A DNA stretch of 64,000 nt from Sphingomonas sp. (GCA_017304655.1 JAFKLY010000005.1:62001-126000), one strand, 5' to 3'. Shown: positions 26,501 to 36,086, numbered from the stretch's first letter. Notes: generated by a model from the sequence alone, not told the origin. Numbers and translations: made by a program.

Positions 26501-27325
26501 ATGCCGCATCTCCTCATCTTCGGCCTTGGCTACACTGCCGGACGGCTCGCCACGGCCCTCACCGGCAAGGGCTGGAGCGTCGAGGCGACCGGGCGCGCCG
26601 GGAGCATCGCCTTTGACGATGATGCTGCGGTGCGCGCGGCGCTGGCCCGCGCGACGCATATCCTCTCCTCCGTCCCGCCCGGCGAAGCGGACGATCCCGT
26701 GCTCGCCCGCTATGGCGCCGATATCCGCGCGGCGCCGGCCCGGTGGATCGGCTATCTCTCCTCGACCGGCGTCTATGGCGACACCGGCGGCGCCTGGGTG
26801 GACGAGAGCGCCCCCGTCGGCCTCGGGCGGCGCAATGCGCGCACGGCGGCCGATCTCGCCTGGCAGGGGCTGGGCCGCCCCGTGCATGTCTTCCGCCTGC
26901 CCGGCATCTACGGCCCCGGCCGCAGCGCGCTCGATCGCATCCGGGAGGGCCGCGCCCGGCGCATCGCGCTGCCGGACCAGATCTTCAGCCGGGTGCATGT
27001 GGATGATATCGTCGCGGGTGTCATGACCGGCATGGCTGGCCCCGCCGGCGTCTATAATCTCGCCGACGATCATCCCTGCCCGCAAAATGACGTGATCGCG
27101 CATGGCTGCGCGCTGCTTGGCCTGCCGGTGCCGCCGCTCCAGACGCTGGAGGAGGCCGGCCTCTCGCCCGCCGCCCTTGCCTTCTATGCCGAGAATCGCC
27201 GGGTCGCGAATGGTCGGGCCAGGCGGTTGCTCGGCTGGCGCCCGCGCTACCCGGATTATCGCGCCGGCCTAGCCGCCTGCCTGGCGAGCGAGGCGGGCCC
27301 GCAGCGCAAGGACCATGCCGCCTAG
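26501..27325 (+). CDS. NAD(P)-binding epimerase/SDR-like protein (YeeZ type)
   Basis: A 274-residue Rossmann protein. The nucleotide-binding opening is LIFGLGYTAGRLATALTGKG, followed by YLSSTGVYGD and VFRLPGIYGPGRSALD. A catalytic YxxxK is not obvious, since the usual tyrosine position reads YGDTGGAW. This fits the atypical extended SDR group that includes YeeZ. Substrate and product are unknown. Its 3' end overlaps the convergent DMT permease gene by 57 bp. Confidence 0.8.
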   Translation: MPHLLIFGLGYTAGRLATALTGKGWSVEATGRAGSIAFDDDAAVRAALARATHILSSVPPGEADDPVLARYGADIRAAPARWIGYLSSTGVYGDTGGAWVDESAPVGLGRRNARTAADLAWQGLGRPVHVFRLPGIYGPGRSALDRIREGRARRIALPDQIFSRVHVDDIVAGVMTGMAGPAGVYNLADDHPCPQNDVIAHGCALLGLPVPPLQTLEEAGLSPAALAFYAENRRVANGRARRLLGWRPRYPDYRAGLAACLASEAGPQRKDHAA

Positions 27326-28186
27326 CGCGAGCATGACGCCACCGATGGCGAGCGGCGTCCAGCGATAGCCCTCGAACAGCGTGGAAATGCCCATGGCGAG
27401 GATAGGGATGAGCAGGCTTGTATAGGCCGCCGGCCCCGCGCCGATGCGCTGGATCAGTCGGAAATAGAGCGGGAAGGTGATGACCGAGCCGGCCAGCGCG
27501 AGATACAGCACGCCCAGCCAGTAAGCCGGGCGCGGATCGATCACCGGCGGGCCGGTGGTGATCCACGCATAGCCCGCATCCGCCGCCGCGCCGATCGCCA
27601 TCGCCCAGACCAGCAGGCTCGCCATGGGGACCGTGCGCGCGATCGGCGCGGCCTGCATGACATTGGCGACCGAGGCGCACAGCACGGCGACGACGCACAA
27701 GCCGAGCGCCAGCAGCACGTCCTGCGGCGAAGCGGTGACGCTGCCGCGATATTCATGCACGAAGAGCAAGGCGATGCCGAGAATCGCCACCGCCGATCCG
27801 GCCAGAAAGCCGCCGCTCACCCGCTCACCGAAGAACAGCCGGGCGAACAGGCTGTTGGGGATCATCAGCAGCGCATAGACGAGCGCGCACAGGCCGGAGG
27901 TGAGATGCGCCTCTGCCCGGTAGAGCAGATTGAAGTTGAGCGAGAACTGGAAGAGGCCGAGCGCTGCGGCAAAGGCGATGGCGCGCCGGCCGATCGCGAG
28001 GGATTGCCCGCTCAACCGCGCCAGCACCGCCATGCCGATGGCGGCGACAGCGAACCGATAACAGACCGACCAGCCCGGCGGCACGTGGCCGAGTTGATCG
28101 CGGATCACGATCCAGGTCGAGGACCAGATGAGCGTGACGGTGATGAAGGGAAGCAGGATGCCGCCCGTCAGGCGCGCGCCGCTCAT
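27269..28186 (-). CDS. DMT-superfamily (EamA) transporter
   Basis: A 305-residue protein with ten predicted hydrophobic segments arranged as two EamA repeats. The first opens on ILLPFITVTLIWSSTWIVIRDQ and the second on GLCVVAVLCASVANVMQAA. EamA proteins export amino acids, nucleobases or other metabolites; no substrate can be assigned. The start overlaps the upstream aldolase stop (ATGA), so the two genes are one operon. A threonine-linked exporter role is an inference from that pairing. Confidence 0.85.
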   Translation of the reverse strand: MSGARLTGGILLPFITVTLIWSSTWIVIRDQLGHVPPGWSVCYRFAVAAIGMAVLARLSGQSLAIGRRAIAFAAALGLFQFSLNFNLLYRAEAHLTSGLCALVYALLMIPNSLFARLFFGERVSGGFLAGSAVAILGIALLFVHEYRGSVTASPQDVLLALGLCVVAVLCASVANVMQAAPIARTVPMASLLVWAMAIGAAADAGYAWITTGPPVIDPRPAYWLGVLYLALAGSVITFPLYFRLIQRIGAGPAAYTSLLIPILAMGISTLFEGYRWTPLAIGGVMLALGGMVLALRARLARQAGG

Positions 28187-29196
28187 AAGGCCGCGATGGC
28201 GGCGGCGAACGGCATGACGTCAGCCGCGCTTTGATGCCAGCCCGTGACCAGCCGCGCCGTGCCCGGCTCCGCATCATGGAAACCGAAGCCCTGCGCCCGG
28301 AGCGCCGCCGCTTCCGCCGGGGAGAGGCGCAGGAAGACCTCGTTCGCCTCGACCGGATGGAGCAGCCGCGCGCCGGCTGCACCAGCGAGCGGCTCGGCAG
28401 CGGCATTGGCTGCACGCGCATTGGCCAGCCACAGATCGCCCTCCAGCATCGCATGGAGTTGCGCGGCGACAAACCGCCCCTTGGAGAGCAGATGCCCGGC
28501 CCGCTTGCGGCGGCGGCGCGCCTCGTCCGCGCGAGCCGGATCGAACAGCACCAGCGCCTCGGCATTCATCGCGCCATTCTTGGTGAAGCCAAGGCTCAGC
28601 GCATCCACGCCGGCCCGCCAGGTCAGATCGGCCGGCGAGCATCCCAGCCGCGCAATGGCATTGGCGAAACGGGCGCCATCGACATGCAGCGCGAGCCCCT
28701 GCGCCCGGCACAGATCGCCCAGTGCCGCCACGTCGTCCGGCCGGTAGACCAGCCCATATTCGGTCACATTGGTGATCGAGAGCGCGAAGGGCCGGGTGTG
28801 GTGCACGCCGGTGCCGAGCCGGGCGATGCGATCCCGCACGATGTCCGGCGAGAGCTTGCCGCCTTCGCCCGCGCAGGTGAGCAACCGCGCACCGCCTGTC
28901 GCATGTTCCACGGCGCCGCATTCGTCCAGCACGATATGCGCCGCCGCATGCGTCAGGATGCCGCCATAAGGCGGGCAAAGCAGCGCGAGCGCCAGCGCAT
29001 TGGCGGAGGTACCGGTGGTGGTCCAGATCACCGCCACCTCCGTCTCGAACAGGGCGGAGAAGCGCGCGTCCAGCGCCTGGCTCAGCGCATCACCATCATA
29101 GGGCATGTCCGGCGCATTGGCCCCGCTCATCGCCGCCAGCACAGCGGGATGGACCGGCGCCATATTGTCCGAGAAGAACAGCATGATGGCGGGCAT
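28183..29196 (-). CDS. Low-specificity threonine aldolase-like PLP enzyme
   Basis: A 337-residue aminotransferase-fold enzyme of the beta-eliminating lyase/threonine aldolase group. The features are FFSDNMAPVHPAVLAAM at the N-terminus, the glycine-rich TTTGTSANALAL, AAAHIVLDECGA, and the PLP lysine in LSLGFTKNGAMNAEAL. It cleaves L-threonine or L-allo-threonine to glycine and acetaldehyde. The start ATG 29196 is preferred; the TTG at 29220 is an alternative. It is coupled to an EamA transporter downstream. Confidence 0.88.
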   Translation of the reverse strand: MPAIMLFFSDNMAPVHPAVLAAMSGANAPDMPYDGDALSQALDARFSALFETEVAVIWTTTGTSANALALALLCPPYGGILTHAAAHIVLDECGAVEHATGGARLLTCAGEGGKLSPDIVRDRIARLGTGVHHTRPFALSITNVTEYGLVYRPDDVAALGDLCRAQGLALHVDGARFANAIARLGCSPADLTWRAGVDALSLGFTKNGAMNAEALVLFDPARADEARRRRKRAGHLLSKGRFVAAQLHAMLEGDLWLANARAANAAAEPLAGAAGARLLHPVEANEVFLRLSPAEAAALRAQGFGFHDAEPGTARLVTGWHQSAADVMPFAAAIAAL

Positions 29197-29368
29197 GACG
29201 GCCTTGCCCGGCCGCGTCAATCGGCGCGCGTGCGCGCCGGAAAATATCGTTAACCGCGCCTAAACACCTCCCCCCTATCCCTGCCGGCACATGCAAGCGG
29301 ATGCCCCGCGCCCGGCCGGACCAGTTGGCCGCGCGCACCGGCGGCATTCTGGCATAGGGGACGCAAGA

Positions 29369-31126
29369 GTGAGCATTCAGGAAGCGGCAGCCATCCTCCA
29401 GCGGCTGGGGCCACGGCGCATCGCGATGGACATCGCCGCCGAGGCGGAGCTGGCGCGCGAGTTGTCGCTGCTCGGCTGCGAGATCGTCGACAGCGCAGCG
29501 ACGGCGGACGGCGCGCGGAGCGCCGGCTTCCTCGCCTGGGAACAGGCGGATACCGGCGCGGCCTTCACGCAGGCCCTGCGCCGCTTCGATCGCCTCGATA
29601 CGCTCATCCTGCACAGCGCCGGCCAGCCGCGCCACGCCATCGAGCCAGCCCTGTTTGCCGCCGGATGGCAGCGTCACCCCGCCGGCATGATGATCGGCGA
29701 CTATGGCGCCTGGTCGCAATATGCGCTCCCGCCCCTCACCTTCTATCAGCGCGCGCCAAAGCAGGGCGGCGGCTGTCTCCAGCAAGGCAGCGTGGAGGCC
29801 GACGCCCTCATCGCCCGATATGCGCTCGCCGCGACGCAGGTGCGCCCCGGCGACCGCGTGCTCGTCGACGGCATCGGCGGCAGCGAAGGCGCAGCCATCC
29901 TCGCGGCGCAATCGCGCGCTGGTGAGGTCCTGTCGGTCGGCCCCGGCGCGGGCCAGATCGCGCCGGATCTTGCCGGCCTCGCCGATCAGTCCGTCGACAT
30001 GATCGTCGCGTTCGAGCCGAGCCTGCCCGGCGACTGGACGGAGCGCCTCGCCGATTTCGCGCGCATCCTCAAGTTCGATGGCCGCCTGCTCCTCGGCTGG
30101 CGGCGCACGCCGGGCGATAATCGCGGCCCGCAGGACTGGGCCAGCCTTGTCGAGATGGCCGGCGAGCTCTTCCTGCCGGAGCATCGCTTCGTCCAGGCGC
30201 CTTTCGGGGCCGATCCCGGCGGCGCGCATGGCCTCTATCCGGTTCCGCTCGAGCAGGAAGCGGGCGGCGACTGGCTGATCCTGAGCGCCACCGCCAATCC
30301 GCTCGCGGGCGAAGGCCAGAGCGAGACCTTCGATCATCCCGCTTTCCCCAAAGCCAATGGTCCCTGGCCGGCACTGGTCGATTTCGGCACCGCCTATGAC
30401 AATCCCTGGCTTTATCGCGCCATGGTGCAGATGGGCGAGCGGCTGGGCCATGACCTCAAGCTCGCGCGTCTCGCCGAGTGCGTGATCGAGGATTCCGCGC
30501 CCGGTTCGGCCGATCGCGGCGCGGCGATTGCCGTGCTCGGCTATCGCATCCTCGAACTGCGGCTCACCAATCTCGCCGACACCATCGTCGGGCTGATCGC
30601 CGCCTATCTGGACGAGCCGGTAACGGAAGAGACGCCGGCCCATGTCTGCCGCTGGCGCATCTCGCTCGCCTTCCTCGCCGGCAAGCTGCACGAGCTGACC
30701 GGCGACCGGGACGGCGCCAAGGCCTGGTATCGCACCACCGCGCAGACCGAATGGGTGGGCTTCTCGCCCCTGCTCACCACCAAGTCCATCGCCGCCTGTT
30801 TCTTCGAGGCGCGGCTGTGGCTGGCCGAGGGCGACGCGGAGACCGCGAAGGCGCGCTTCCGCGAAGGGCTGGACATCGCGCTCAAGGCCGTGGCTTTCCC
30901 GCATGCCGAACAGCTTGGCCCGCGCGATCAGCCGCTCCCTTTCTACATGCAGGAGCTGGCCGAAGTGATCGACATGGGCTCGCAATGTGCCAATGCACTG
31001 GCCAACATGCCGCTGTGGGAGCGCGACCCCGGCCTGTTCTGGCGGCAAGTGGATATTCGCCGCTTCGGCCTCGCCTCCTGGGCGCGCGATCTGGAGCGCG
31101 AGAACAACCGCCTGCGCGCGGCCTGA
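29369..31126 (+). CDS. Large uncharacterised methyltransferase-fold protein with helical C-terminal half
   Basis: A 585-residue protein. The start is set at GTG 29369, which opens MSIQEAAAILQRLGPRR. Residues ~170-290 look like a SAM-binding Rossmann unit (DRVLVDGIGGSEGAAILAAQ, then FARILKFDGRLLLGWRR). Residues ~30-130 may be a degenerate first copy. From ~330 onward the sequence is helical and repeat-like (RAMVQMGERLGHDLKLARL, GKLHELTGDRDGAKAWYRTT, ARLWLAEGDAETAKARFREG), as in TPR proteins. There is no signal peptide. No named family was recognised. A methyltransferase gene and kdsD-kdsA follow downstream, suggesting a cell-surface polysaccharide link. Confidence 0.7.
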   Translation: MSIQEAAAILQRLGPRRIAMDIAAEAELARELSLLGCEIVDSAATADGARSAGFLAWEQADTGAAFTQALRRFDRLDTLILHSAGQPRHAIEPALFAAGWQRHPAGMMIGDYGAWSQYALPPLTFYQRAPKQGGGCLQQGSVEADALIARYALAATQVRPGDRVLVDGIGGSEGAAILAAQSRAGEVLSVGPGAGQIAPDLAGLADQSVDMIVAFEPSLPGDWTERLADFARILKFDGRLLLGWRRTPGDNRGPQDWASLVEMAGELFLPEHRFVQAPFGADPGGAHGLYPVPLEQEAGGDWLILSATANPLAGEGQSETFDHPAFPKANGPWPALVDFGTAYDNPWLYRAMVQMGERLGHDLKLARLAECVIEDSAPGSADRGAAIAVLGYRILELRLTNLADTIVGLIAAYLDEPVTEETPAHVCRWRISLAFLAGKLHELTGDRDGAKAWYRTTAQTEWVGFSPLLTTKSIAACFFEARLWLAEGDAETAKARFREGLDIALKAVAFPHAEQLGPRDQPLPFYMQELAEVIDMGSQCANALANMPLWERDPGLFWRQVDIRRFGLASWARDLERENNRLRAA

Positions 31127-31248
31127 CGCCGCTCCGCGCGAGCAGACCTTAACGATGCATTAGGGATATCCGATTACCCCTCGCTGAGACTTTCGGGGAC
31201 TGCGCGCCGCGCCGGCCAATCCTGCCGCCGGGCGTGAGGAGACTGTTG

Positions 31249-31869
31249 ATGAACATCATGGCCAATCGCTTCGAGACGACACCGACCACCCCGATCCTCA
31301 ACGACGTGTATGACGCGCAGATGAGCGACGCGCTGCGTCTGCTCGCCAGCAGCTTCACGCGCCGTGATGACGTCGCCACCCTGTTCCGCGAAGGCGGCAA
31401 GGGCGTCGAGCTGGGCGTGGCCGCCGGCGACTTTTCCGAACGCATCCTCAATCGCTCGAAGGTCGGCTATCTCTACAGCATCGATATGTGGGCGGGCGAT
31501 CGCGGCCACGACATGAGCCAGTATCGCGAGACCATCACGCGGCTGGCGCCCTATCGCGACCGCAACGCCATCCTGCGCATGCGCTTCGACGAGGCGCTGC
31601 CGCTGTTCGAGGATCACAGCCTCGATTTCATCTATGTCGATGGCTACGCCCATGATGGCGAGCTCAATGGCCAGACCTTCCGCGAATGGTATCCCAAGCT
31701 GCGCTCGGGCGGCATCATCGCGGGCGACGACTATCATGCCGACTGGCCGCTGGTCGTCAGCGCCGTCGATGCCTTCATCGCCGCCAACCGGCTGGAGCTT
31801 CATGTGATCGATTGCCACGAGGACGCATGGAACTCGAAGTATCCCACCTGGTTCGCGATGAAGCCCTGA
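31249..31869 (+). CDS. Class I SAM-dependent methyltransferase
   Basis: A 206-residue protein. The start ATG 31249 follows GAGGAGA (31236-31242) with a 6-base spacer. The SAM motif is GVELGVAAGDFSERIL; SLDFIYVDGYAHDG and GGIIAGDDYH follow, which are hallmarks of the Methyltransf_24/TylF-like group acting on sugars or glycolipids. It sits between the large methyltransferase-fold protein and kdsD, so a role in decorating lipopolysaccharide or a capsule is plausible. The acceptor is unknown. Confidence 0.85.
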   Translation: MNIMANRFETTPTTPILNDVYDAQMSDALRLLASSFTRRDDVATLFREGGKGVELGVAAGDFSERILNRSKVGYLYSIDMWAGDRGHDMSQYRETITRLAPYRDRNAILRMRFDEALPLFEDHSLDFIYVDGYAHDGELNGQTFREWYPKLRSGGIIAGDDYHADWPLVVSAVDAFIAANRLELHVIDCHEDAWNSKYPTWFAMKP

Positions 31870-31922
31870 GCCACCCGGAGCAAGGCTGACGTCACGCCGC
31901 CAACCCGAAGGAACACCTTGGT

Positions 31923-32930
31923 ATGTTTCAGGAAATCAAGCACAATCCGGGGCGGCAGCGGCATCTCACCCGTGCGCAGATGCTGTCGCATGGCCGGGGC
32001 GTGCTGGATGTCGAGGCGGCCGCGCTCACGCAACTTTCCGATCAGCTCGACGAGGATTTTCCCCGCGCGGTGGAACTGCTGCTCAGGACGCATGGCCGCG
32101 TGATCGTGACCGGCATGGGCAAGTCCGGCCATATCGCCCGCAAGATGGCGGCGACCTTTTCCTCCACCGGCCTGCCTGCCTTCTTCGTACATCCCGGCGA
32201 AGCCTCGCATGGCGATCTGGGGATGATCCAGCCGGGCGACGTGCTGGTTGCGCTGTCCAACTCCGGTGCGACGCCCGAGCTTCAGCCGATCATGCACCAT
32301 GCCCGGCGGCTGGGCTGCCCGACGATCGGCATCACCTCGCAGCGCCATTCTCCGATGATGAAGGTGGCCAGCGTCTGCCTCACCTTGCCCAAGGTGCAGG
32401 AGGCCTGCCCGTCCAATATCTCGCCCACCACATCCACCACGCTGATGCTCGCTTTGGGCGACGCGCTGGCGGTGACCGCGATGAGCGCGCGCGGCATCTC
32501 GCGCGCCCAGCTTGAGCTGCTGCATCCCGGCGGCTCCATCGGGTCGCGCCTGTTACCTGTCAGCCGCATCATGCATGCCGACGATCAGATGCCGCTCGTG
32601 CCCGCCGCCATGCCGATGCAGGACGTGCTGGTGACGATGACCGAGAAAAGCCTCGGCATTGCCGGCGTCGTCGACGCGCAAGGCCGCCTGATCGGAACCA
32701 TCACGGACGGCGACCTGCGCCGCAAGATCGACGGATTGCTCAGCCGCTCCGCAAGCGACGTGATGACCGTCAATCCCAAGACAATTCCCGACGGCACCTA
32801 CGCCGAGGATGCCTTCGCCATTCTGGCAGTGAACAAGATCACCGCCCTGTTCGTGATGGATGCGGAAGCCCCGGAGATGCCGGTCGGCGTGATCCATATC
32901 CATGATCTCAATCGCCTCGGCATCCGTTGA
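31923..32930 (+). CDS. kdsD: Arabinose-5-phosphate isomerase
   Basis: A 335-residue protein. An N-terminal SIS domain carries GMGKSGHIARKMAATFSSTG, HPGEASHGDLGM and LSNSGATPEL. Two CBS domains form the C-terminal third (DVLVTMTEKSLGIAGVVD, FAILAVNKITALFVMD). It converts ribulose-5-phosphate to arabinose-5-phosphate, the first Kdo step. It is co-oriented with kdsA 69 bp downstream. KpsF or GutQ paralogues share the architecture, but the neighbouring kdsA favours the LPS role. Confidence 0.93.
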   Translation: MFQEIKHNPGRQRHLTRAQMLSHGRGVLDVEAAALTQLSDQLDEDFPRAVELLLRTHGRVIVTGMGKSGHIARKMAATFSSTGLPAFFVHPGEASHGDLGMIQPGDVLVALSNSGATPELQPIMHHARRLGCPTIGITSQRHSPMMKVASVCLTLPKVQEACPSNISPTTSTTLMLALGDALAVTAMSARGISRAQLELLHPGGSIGSRLLPVSRIMHADDQMPLVPAAMPMQDVLVTMTEKSLGIAGVVDAQGRLIGTITDGDLRRKIDGLLSRSASDVMTVNPKTIPDGTYAEDAFAILAVNKITALFVMDAEAPEMPVGVIHIHDLNRLGIR

Positions 32931-32999
32931 CGGCCACGCCCGCACCATGAGGCGAACCGCGCTTCCCGTTCCGGGCCGCACCCGTTATGGCGACAGGCC

Positions 33000-33842
33000 A
33001 TGACCACGCCCCGCACAGTTTCCGTCGGCTCGATCGCCATCGCCAACAATCGCCCGCTCACCCTGATTGCCGGCCCCTGCGCCATGCAGTCGCGCGATCA
33101 TGCGCTGGAAACGGCGCAGGCGCTGGTCGAGATGACGAACGCGCTCGGCATGCCGCTCATTTACAAGAGCAGCTTCGACAAGGCGAACCGTACGTCCGTC
33201 AGCGCCGCGCGCGGCATCGGCCTTGCGAGCGCGCTGGAGATCTTCGCAGAGGTGAAGGCCCGCTTCGGCTGCCCGGTGATTACCGACGTGCATGAGAGCG
33301 GCCAGTGCGCCCCTGTCGCCGAAGTGGTCGACGTGCTCCAGATTCCGGCCTTTCTCTGTCGCCAGACCGACCTGCTGCTGGCGGCTGCCGCGACCGGCCG
33401 GGCCGTCAACGTCAAGAAGGGCCAGTTCCTCGCGCCCTGGGACATGGCCAATGTCGCGAAGAAGATCATGAGCACCGGCAATGACAAGGTGCTGCTCACC
33501 GAGCGGGGCGCGAGCTTTGGCTACAACACGTTGGTGAGCGACATGCGCGCCTTGCCGACCCTCGCCGAAACCGGCTGTCCGGTCGTGTTCGACGCGACAC
33601 ACAGCGTCCAGCAGCCGGGCGGTCAGGGCACCAGCTCCGGCGGCGAGCGGCGCTTCGTGCCCGTGCTGGCCCGCGCGGCCGTCTCCATCGGTGTCGCGGC
33701 CGTCTTCATCGAGACGCATGAGGACCCGGACAGCGCCCCGAGCGATGGCCCGAACATGGTGCCGCTGGACAAGCTCCCGGCCCTGCTCGCGGATCTCAAG
33801 GCCTTCGATCAGCTCGCGAAGGCCCGGCCAGCCACGCTCTGA
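33000..33842 (+). CDS. kdsA: 3-deoxy-8-phosphooctulonate synthase (Kdo-8-P synthase)
   Basis: A 280-residue TIM-barrel enzyme. [50 protein letters not shown] and [12 protein letters not shown] are the family blocks. It condenses arabinose-5-phosphate with phosphoenolpyruvate to give Kdo-8-phosphate for lipid A-core. The start ATG 33000 is normal for the family. It pairs with kdsD upstream. Kdo-8-P phosphatase and CMP-Kdo synthetase genes are not in the window. It is convergent with an APC permease, 4 bp apart. Confidence 0.96.
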   Translation: MTTPRTVSVGSIAIANNRPLTLIAGPCAMQSRDHALETAQALVEMTNALGMPLIYKSSFDKANRTSVSAARGIGLASALEIFAEVKARFGCPVITDVHESGQCAPVAEVVDVLQIPAFLCRQTDLLLAAAATGRAVNVKKGQFLAPWDMANVAKKIMSTGNDKVLLTERGASFGYNTLVSDMRALPTLAETGCPVVFDATHSVQQPGGQGTSSGGERRFVPVLARAAVSIGVAAVFIETHEDPDSAPSDGPNMVPLDKLPALLADLKAFDQLAKARPATL

Positions 33843-33846
33843 CCCC

Positions 33847-35064
33847 TCAGGCCCGCCTGCGCCAGAGCGCCCAGGCAATGCTCGCCACGGTGACGATGCA
33901 CAGGCCGGCAATTTCTCGCCAGGCCCCGAAGGCGATGATCGCGATCATCGCGGCGATGCCCACCAGCGCGGCGAGCGGCAGCAGCCGGTAACGCACCGCG
34001 CCCTCCCCGCTGGTCACGCCCAGCCGGTGCAAGCGCCAGGCAGCGGCGCAGATCAGGATATAGATCACCGCCGTCGACAGGCCGGAGAGGATCGCGAGCG
34101 GCTCGAACGTCCCACTGATCGCCAGCAGCACGGCCAGCACGCCATGAAAGAGGATGGCGATATGCGGCGCGTGCGTGCGCGGATGCGCCAGGCCGAGCCA
34201 GGCCGGCAGCATCCCGTCCCGCGCGAAGGCGAAGAGCACGCGCGGCGCGCCCAATATATCGCTGCCGATCCATGCGAAGCGGGACAGCGAGGCACCGAGC
34301 AGCAGCAGCAGCCCGAGCACCGGAGAGACGCGGCTCATCGCATCAGCCAGCGGCGTGGCTGAGCTCGCCAGCGCGTCGCCCAGCAGCCCCTCGGTCACGA
34401 GCTGGATCGCGATATACAGCACCGTCACCAGCCCCATGGCGAGGAAGAGCGCGCGCGGGATCGTACGAGCCGGATTCTCGATTTCGCCACTGGCGGAAAG
34501 CGGCGTCTCCATGCCGGAAAAGGCGAACAGCGCCAGGATGACGCCCTGCCCGAAGGCGGCCGGCGGGAGCGGCGATGCCGGCGCCCGCCCCTCGCTGAGC
34601 AGCACCACGCCGCCAACCACGATCAACAAGAGCAACGGCAGCAGCTTGACGACGGTCAGCACCGTCACCACGCGCGCGGCGGGGCTCACCCCGGCGATGT
34701 TGAGCAGGCAGAGACCACCGATCACCAGCACGATAAAGCCAGCGCGCGGGACCGGATCAGCAAGCCAGGGCAGCGAGGCGGCGAGGCCATCGGCCAGCGC
34801 GGCGGCAATGCCTCCGCACGCGAGCACCGCCGCGATCCAGATGAATGTGCCCATCACGAAGGCCGCCACCGGCCCGAAGGCCGCATCCACATAGCCATAG
34901 CCGCCGCCGCTGGTGGCGACGCGCCCGCTCGCCTCGGCCGCGCAGAGCACGACCGCGCCGATCGCGACAGCGCAAAGCACGAAAGCGAGCGGTGCCCAGT
35001 CGCCCGTCAGCCGGGCCATGGCGGACGGGAGCGAGAAGATTCCCGCGCCAACGACGCCGTTCAC
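33847..35064 (-). CDS. APC-family amino acid permease
   Basis: At least 405 residues and about twelve hydrophobic helices. The first recognisable block is NGVVGAGIFSLPSAMARLTG (usual family form: MIGSGIFxLP). Glycine-rich GGGYGYVDAAFGP and FAFSGMETPLSASGEIENPA are typical of the amino acid-polyamine-organocation family. The only canonical start in frame, GTG 35064, opens directly on that conserved block. The preceding codons (RDRGLVRAVGVWAFAASIV) also look like normal N-terminal permease sequence, so the true start may be further upstream, perhaps a CTG at 35160. The substrate is unknown. It follows parB on the same strand. Confidence 0.85.
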   Translation of the reverse strand: MNGVVGAGIFSLPSAMARLTGDWAPLAFVLCAVAIGAVVLCAAEASGRVATSGGGYGYVDAAFGPVAAFVMGTFIWIAAVLACGGIAAALADGLAASLPWLADPVPRAGFIVLVIGGLCLLNIAGVSPAARVVTVLTVVKLLPLLLLIVVGGVVLLSEGRAPASPLPPAAFGQGVILALFAFSGMETPLSASGEIENPARTIPRALFLAMGLVTVLYIAIQLVTEGLLGDALASSATPLADAMSRVSPVLGLLLLLGASLSRFAWIGSDILGAPRVLFAFARDGMLPAWLGLAHPRTHAPHIAILFHGVLAVLLAISGTFEPLAILSGLSTAVIYILICAAAWRLHRLGVTSGEGAVRYRLLPLAALVGIAAMIAIIAFGAWREIAGLCIVTVASIAWALWRRRA

Positions 35065-35156
35065 GATACTCGCAGCGAAAGCCCAGACGCCGACGGCGCG
35101 GACGAGCCCGCGATCGCGGGCATTGTTGCCAGGGTCAGCGGGCGCGGCAGCCCCGC

Positions 35157-36086
35157 TCAGAAACCACCGCCGGTCAATTTCTGGCAGATCATGTCGAGCT
35201 GCTCCAGGCTGGAATAGTTGAGCGTCAGCGTGCCCTTGCCACCCTCGAAGGTGATGCCGACCTTGAGGCCGAGCAGATCGGAAAGATGCTGCTCCATCGC
35301 GAGCAGGTCCGCGTCATGCGTGCCGCCCGGCGCAGACGCCTTTTGACCACGTGGAGCCGATCCGCCATCCCGCGTCGTCCGCACCAGCCGTTCGGTCTCG
35401 CGCACGGAGAGGCCCTTCGCGGCGATATCCCGTGCCAGCGCCACGCCATTGGGCGCGCCGATGAGCGCGCGGCCATGGCCCATGCTCAGCGCGCCGTTCA
35501 TCACCAGATCCTGCACCTCGCCCGGCAGATCGAGCAGGCGCATGAGATTGGCGATGTGGCTGCGCGATTTGCCGACGATGCGCGCCAGCGTCTCCTGGCT
35601 ATGCTGGAATTGCTGGATCAGCCGGCGATAGGCCTGCGCTTCCTCGATCGGGTTGAGGTCCTCGCGCTGGATATTCTCGACCAGCGCGATTTCCAGCGTT
35701 TCCGCCTCGGAGAAATCGCGGACGATCGCCGGAATCTGGTGGAGCTGCGCCTTCTGCGCCGCGCGCCAGCGCCGCTCGCCCGCGACGATCTGATAGCGAT
35801 CGCCACCCAGCGCCCGCACGATGATCGGCTGGATGACGCCGCGCGCGCGGATACTCTCGGAGAGTTCCTCAAGCGCTTCCTCGTCGAACTGTCGGCGAGG
35901 CTGATCGGGATGCGGCGTGACGCGGGCAATCTCGAGAAGCTGGATCGAGCGGTTCTGGCCCGCGCGTCCACCCTCGCCCGTCTCGCCACTCACGGAGACA
36001 TCCTGATTGACGTCACCGAGCAGCGCGGAGAGGCCCCGGCCGAGCGGGCGCCGGACCTGCTTGTGGCCGATCTCGCCCTCGCTCAT
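35157..36086 (-). CDS. parB: Chromosome-partitioning protein ParB
   Basis: A 309-residue protein starting at ATG 36086, which overlaps the parA stop and follows AGGAGG. N-terminal RRPLGRGLSALLGD is followed by the ParB CTPase/NTD motif (GVIQPIIVRALGGDRYQIVAGERRWRAAQKA), a helix-turn-helix region (SQETLARIVGKSRSHIANLMRLLDLP) and a dimerisation tail. It binds parS, slides as a CTP-dependent clamp and works with ParA to segregate the origin region. Two parS-like sites lie within 3.5 kb. Confidence 0.96.
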   Translation of the reverse strand: MSEGEIGHKQVRRPLGRGLSALLGDVNQDVSVSGETGEGGRAGQNRSIQLLEIARVTPHPDQPRRQFDEEALEELSESIRARGVIQPIIVRALGGDRYQIVAGERRWRAAQKAQLHQIPAIVRDFSEAETLEIALVENIQREDLNPIEEAQAYRRLIQQFQHSQETLARIVGKSRSHIANLMRLLDLPGEVQDLVMNGALSMGHGRALIGAPNGVALARDIAAKGLSVRETERLVRTTRDGGSAPRGQKASAPGGTHDADLLAMEQHLSDLLGLKVGITFEGGKGTLTLNYSSLEQLDMICQKLTGGGF

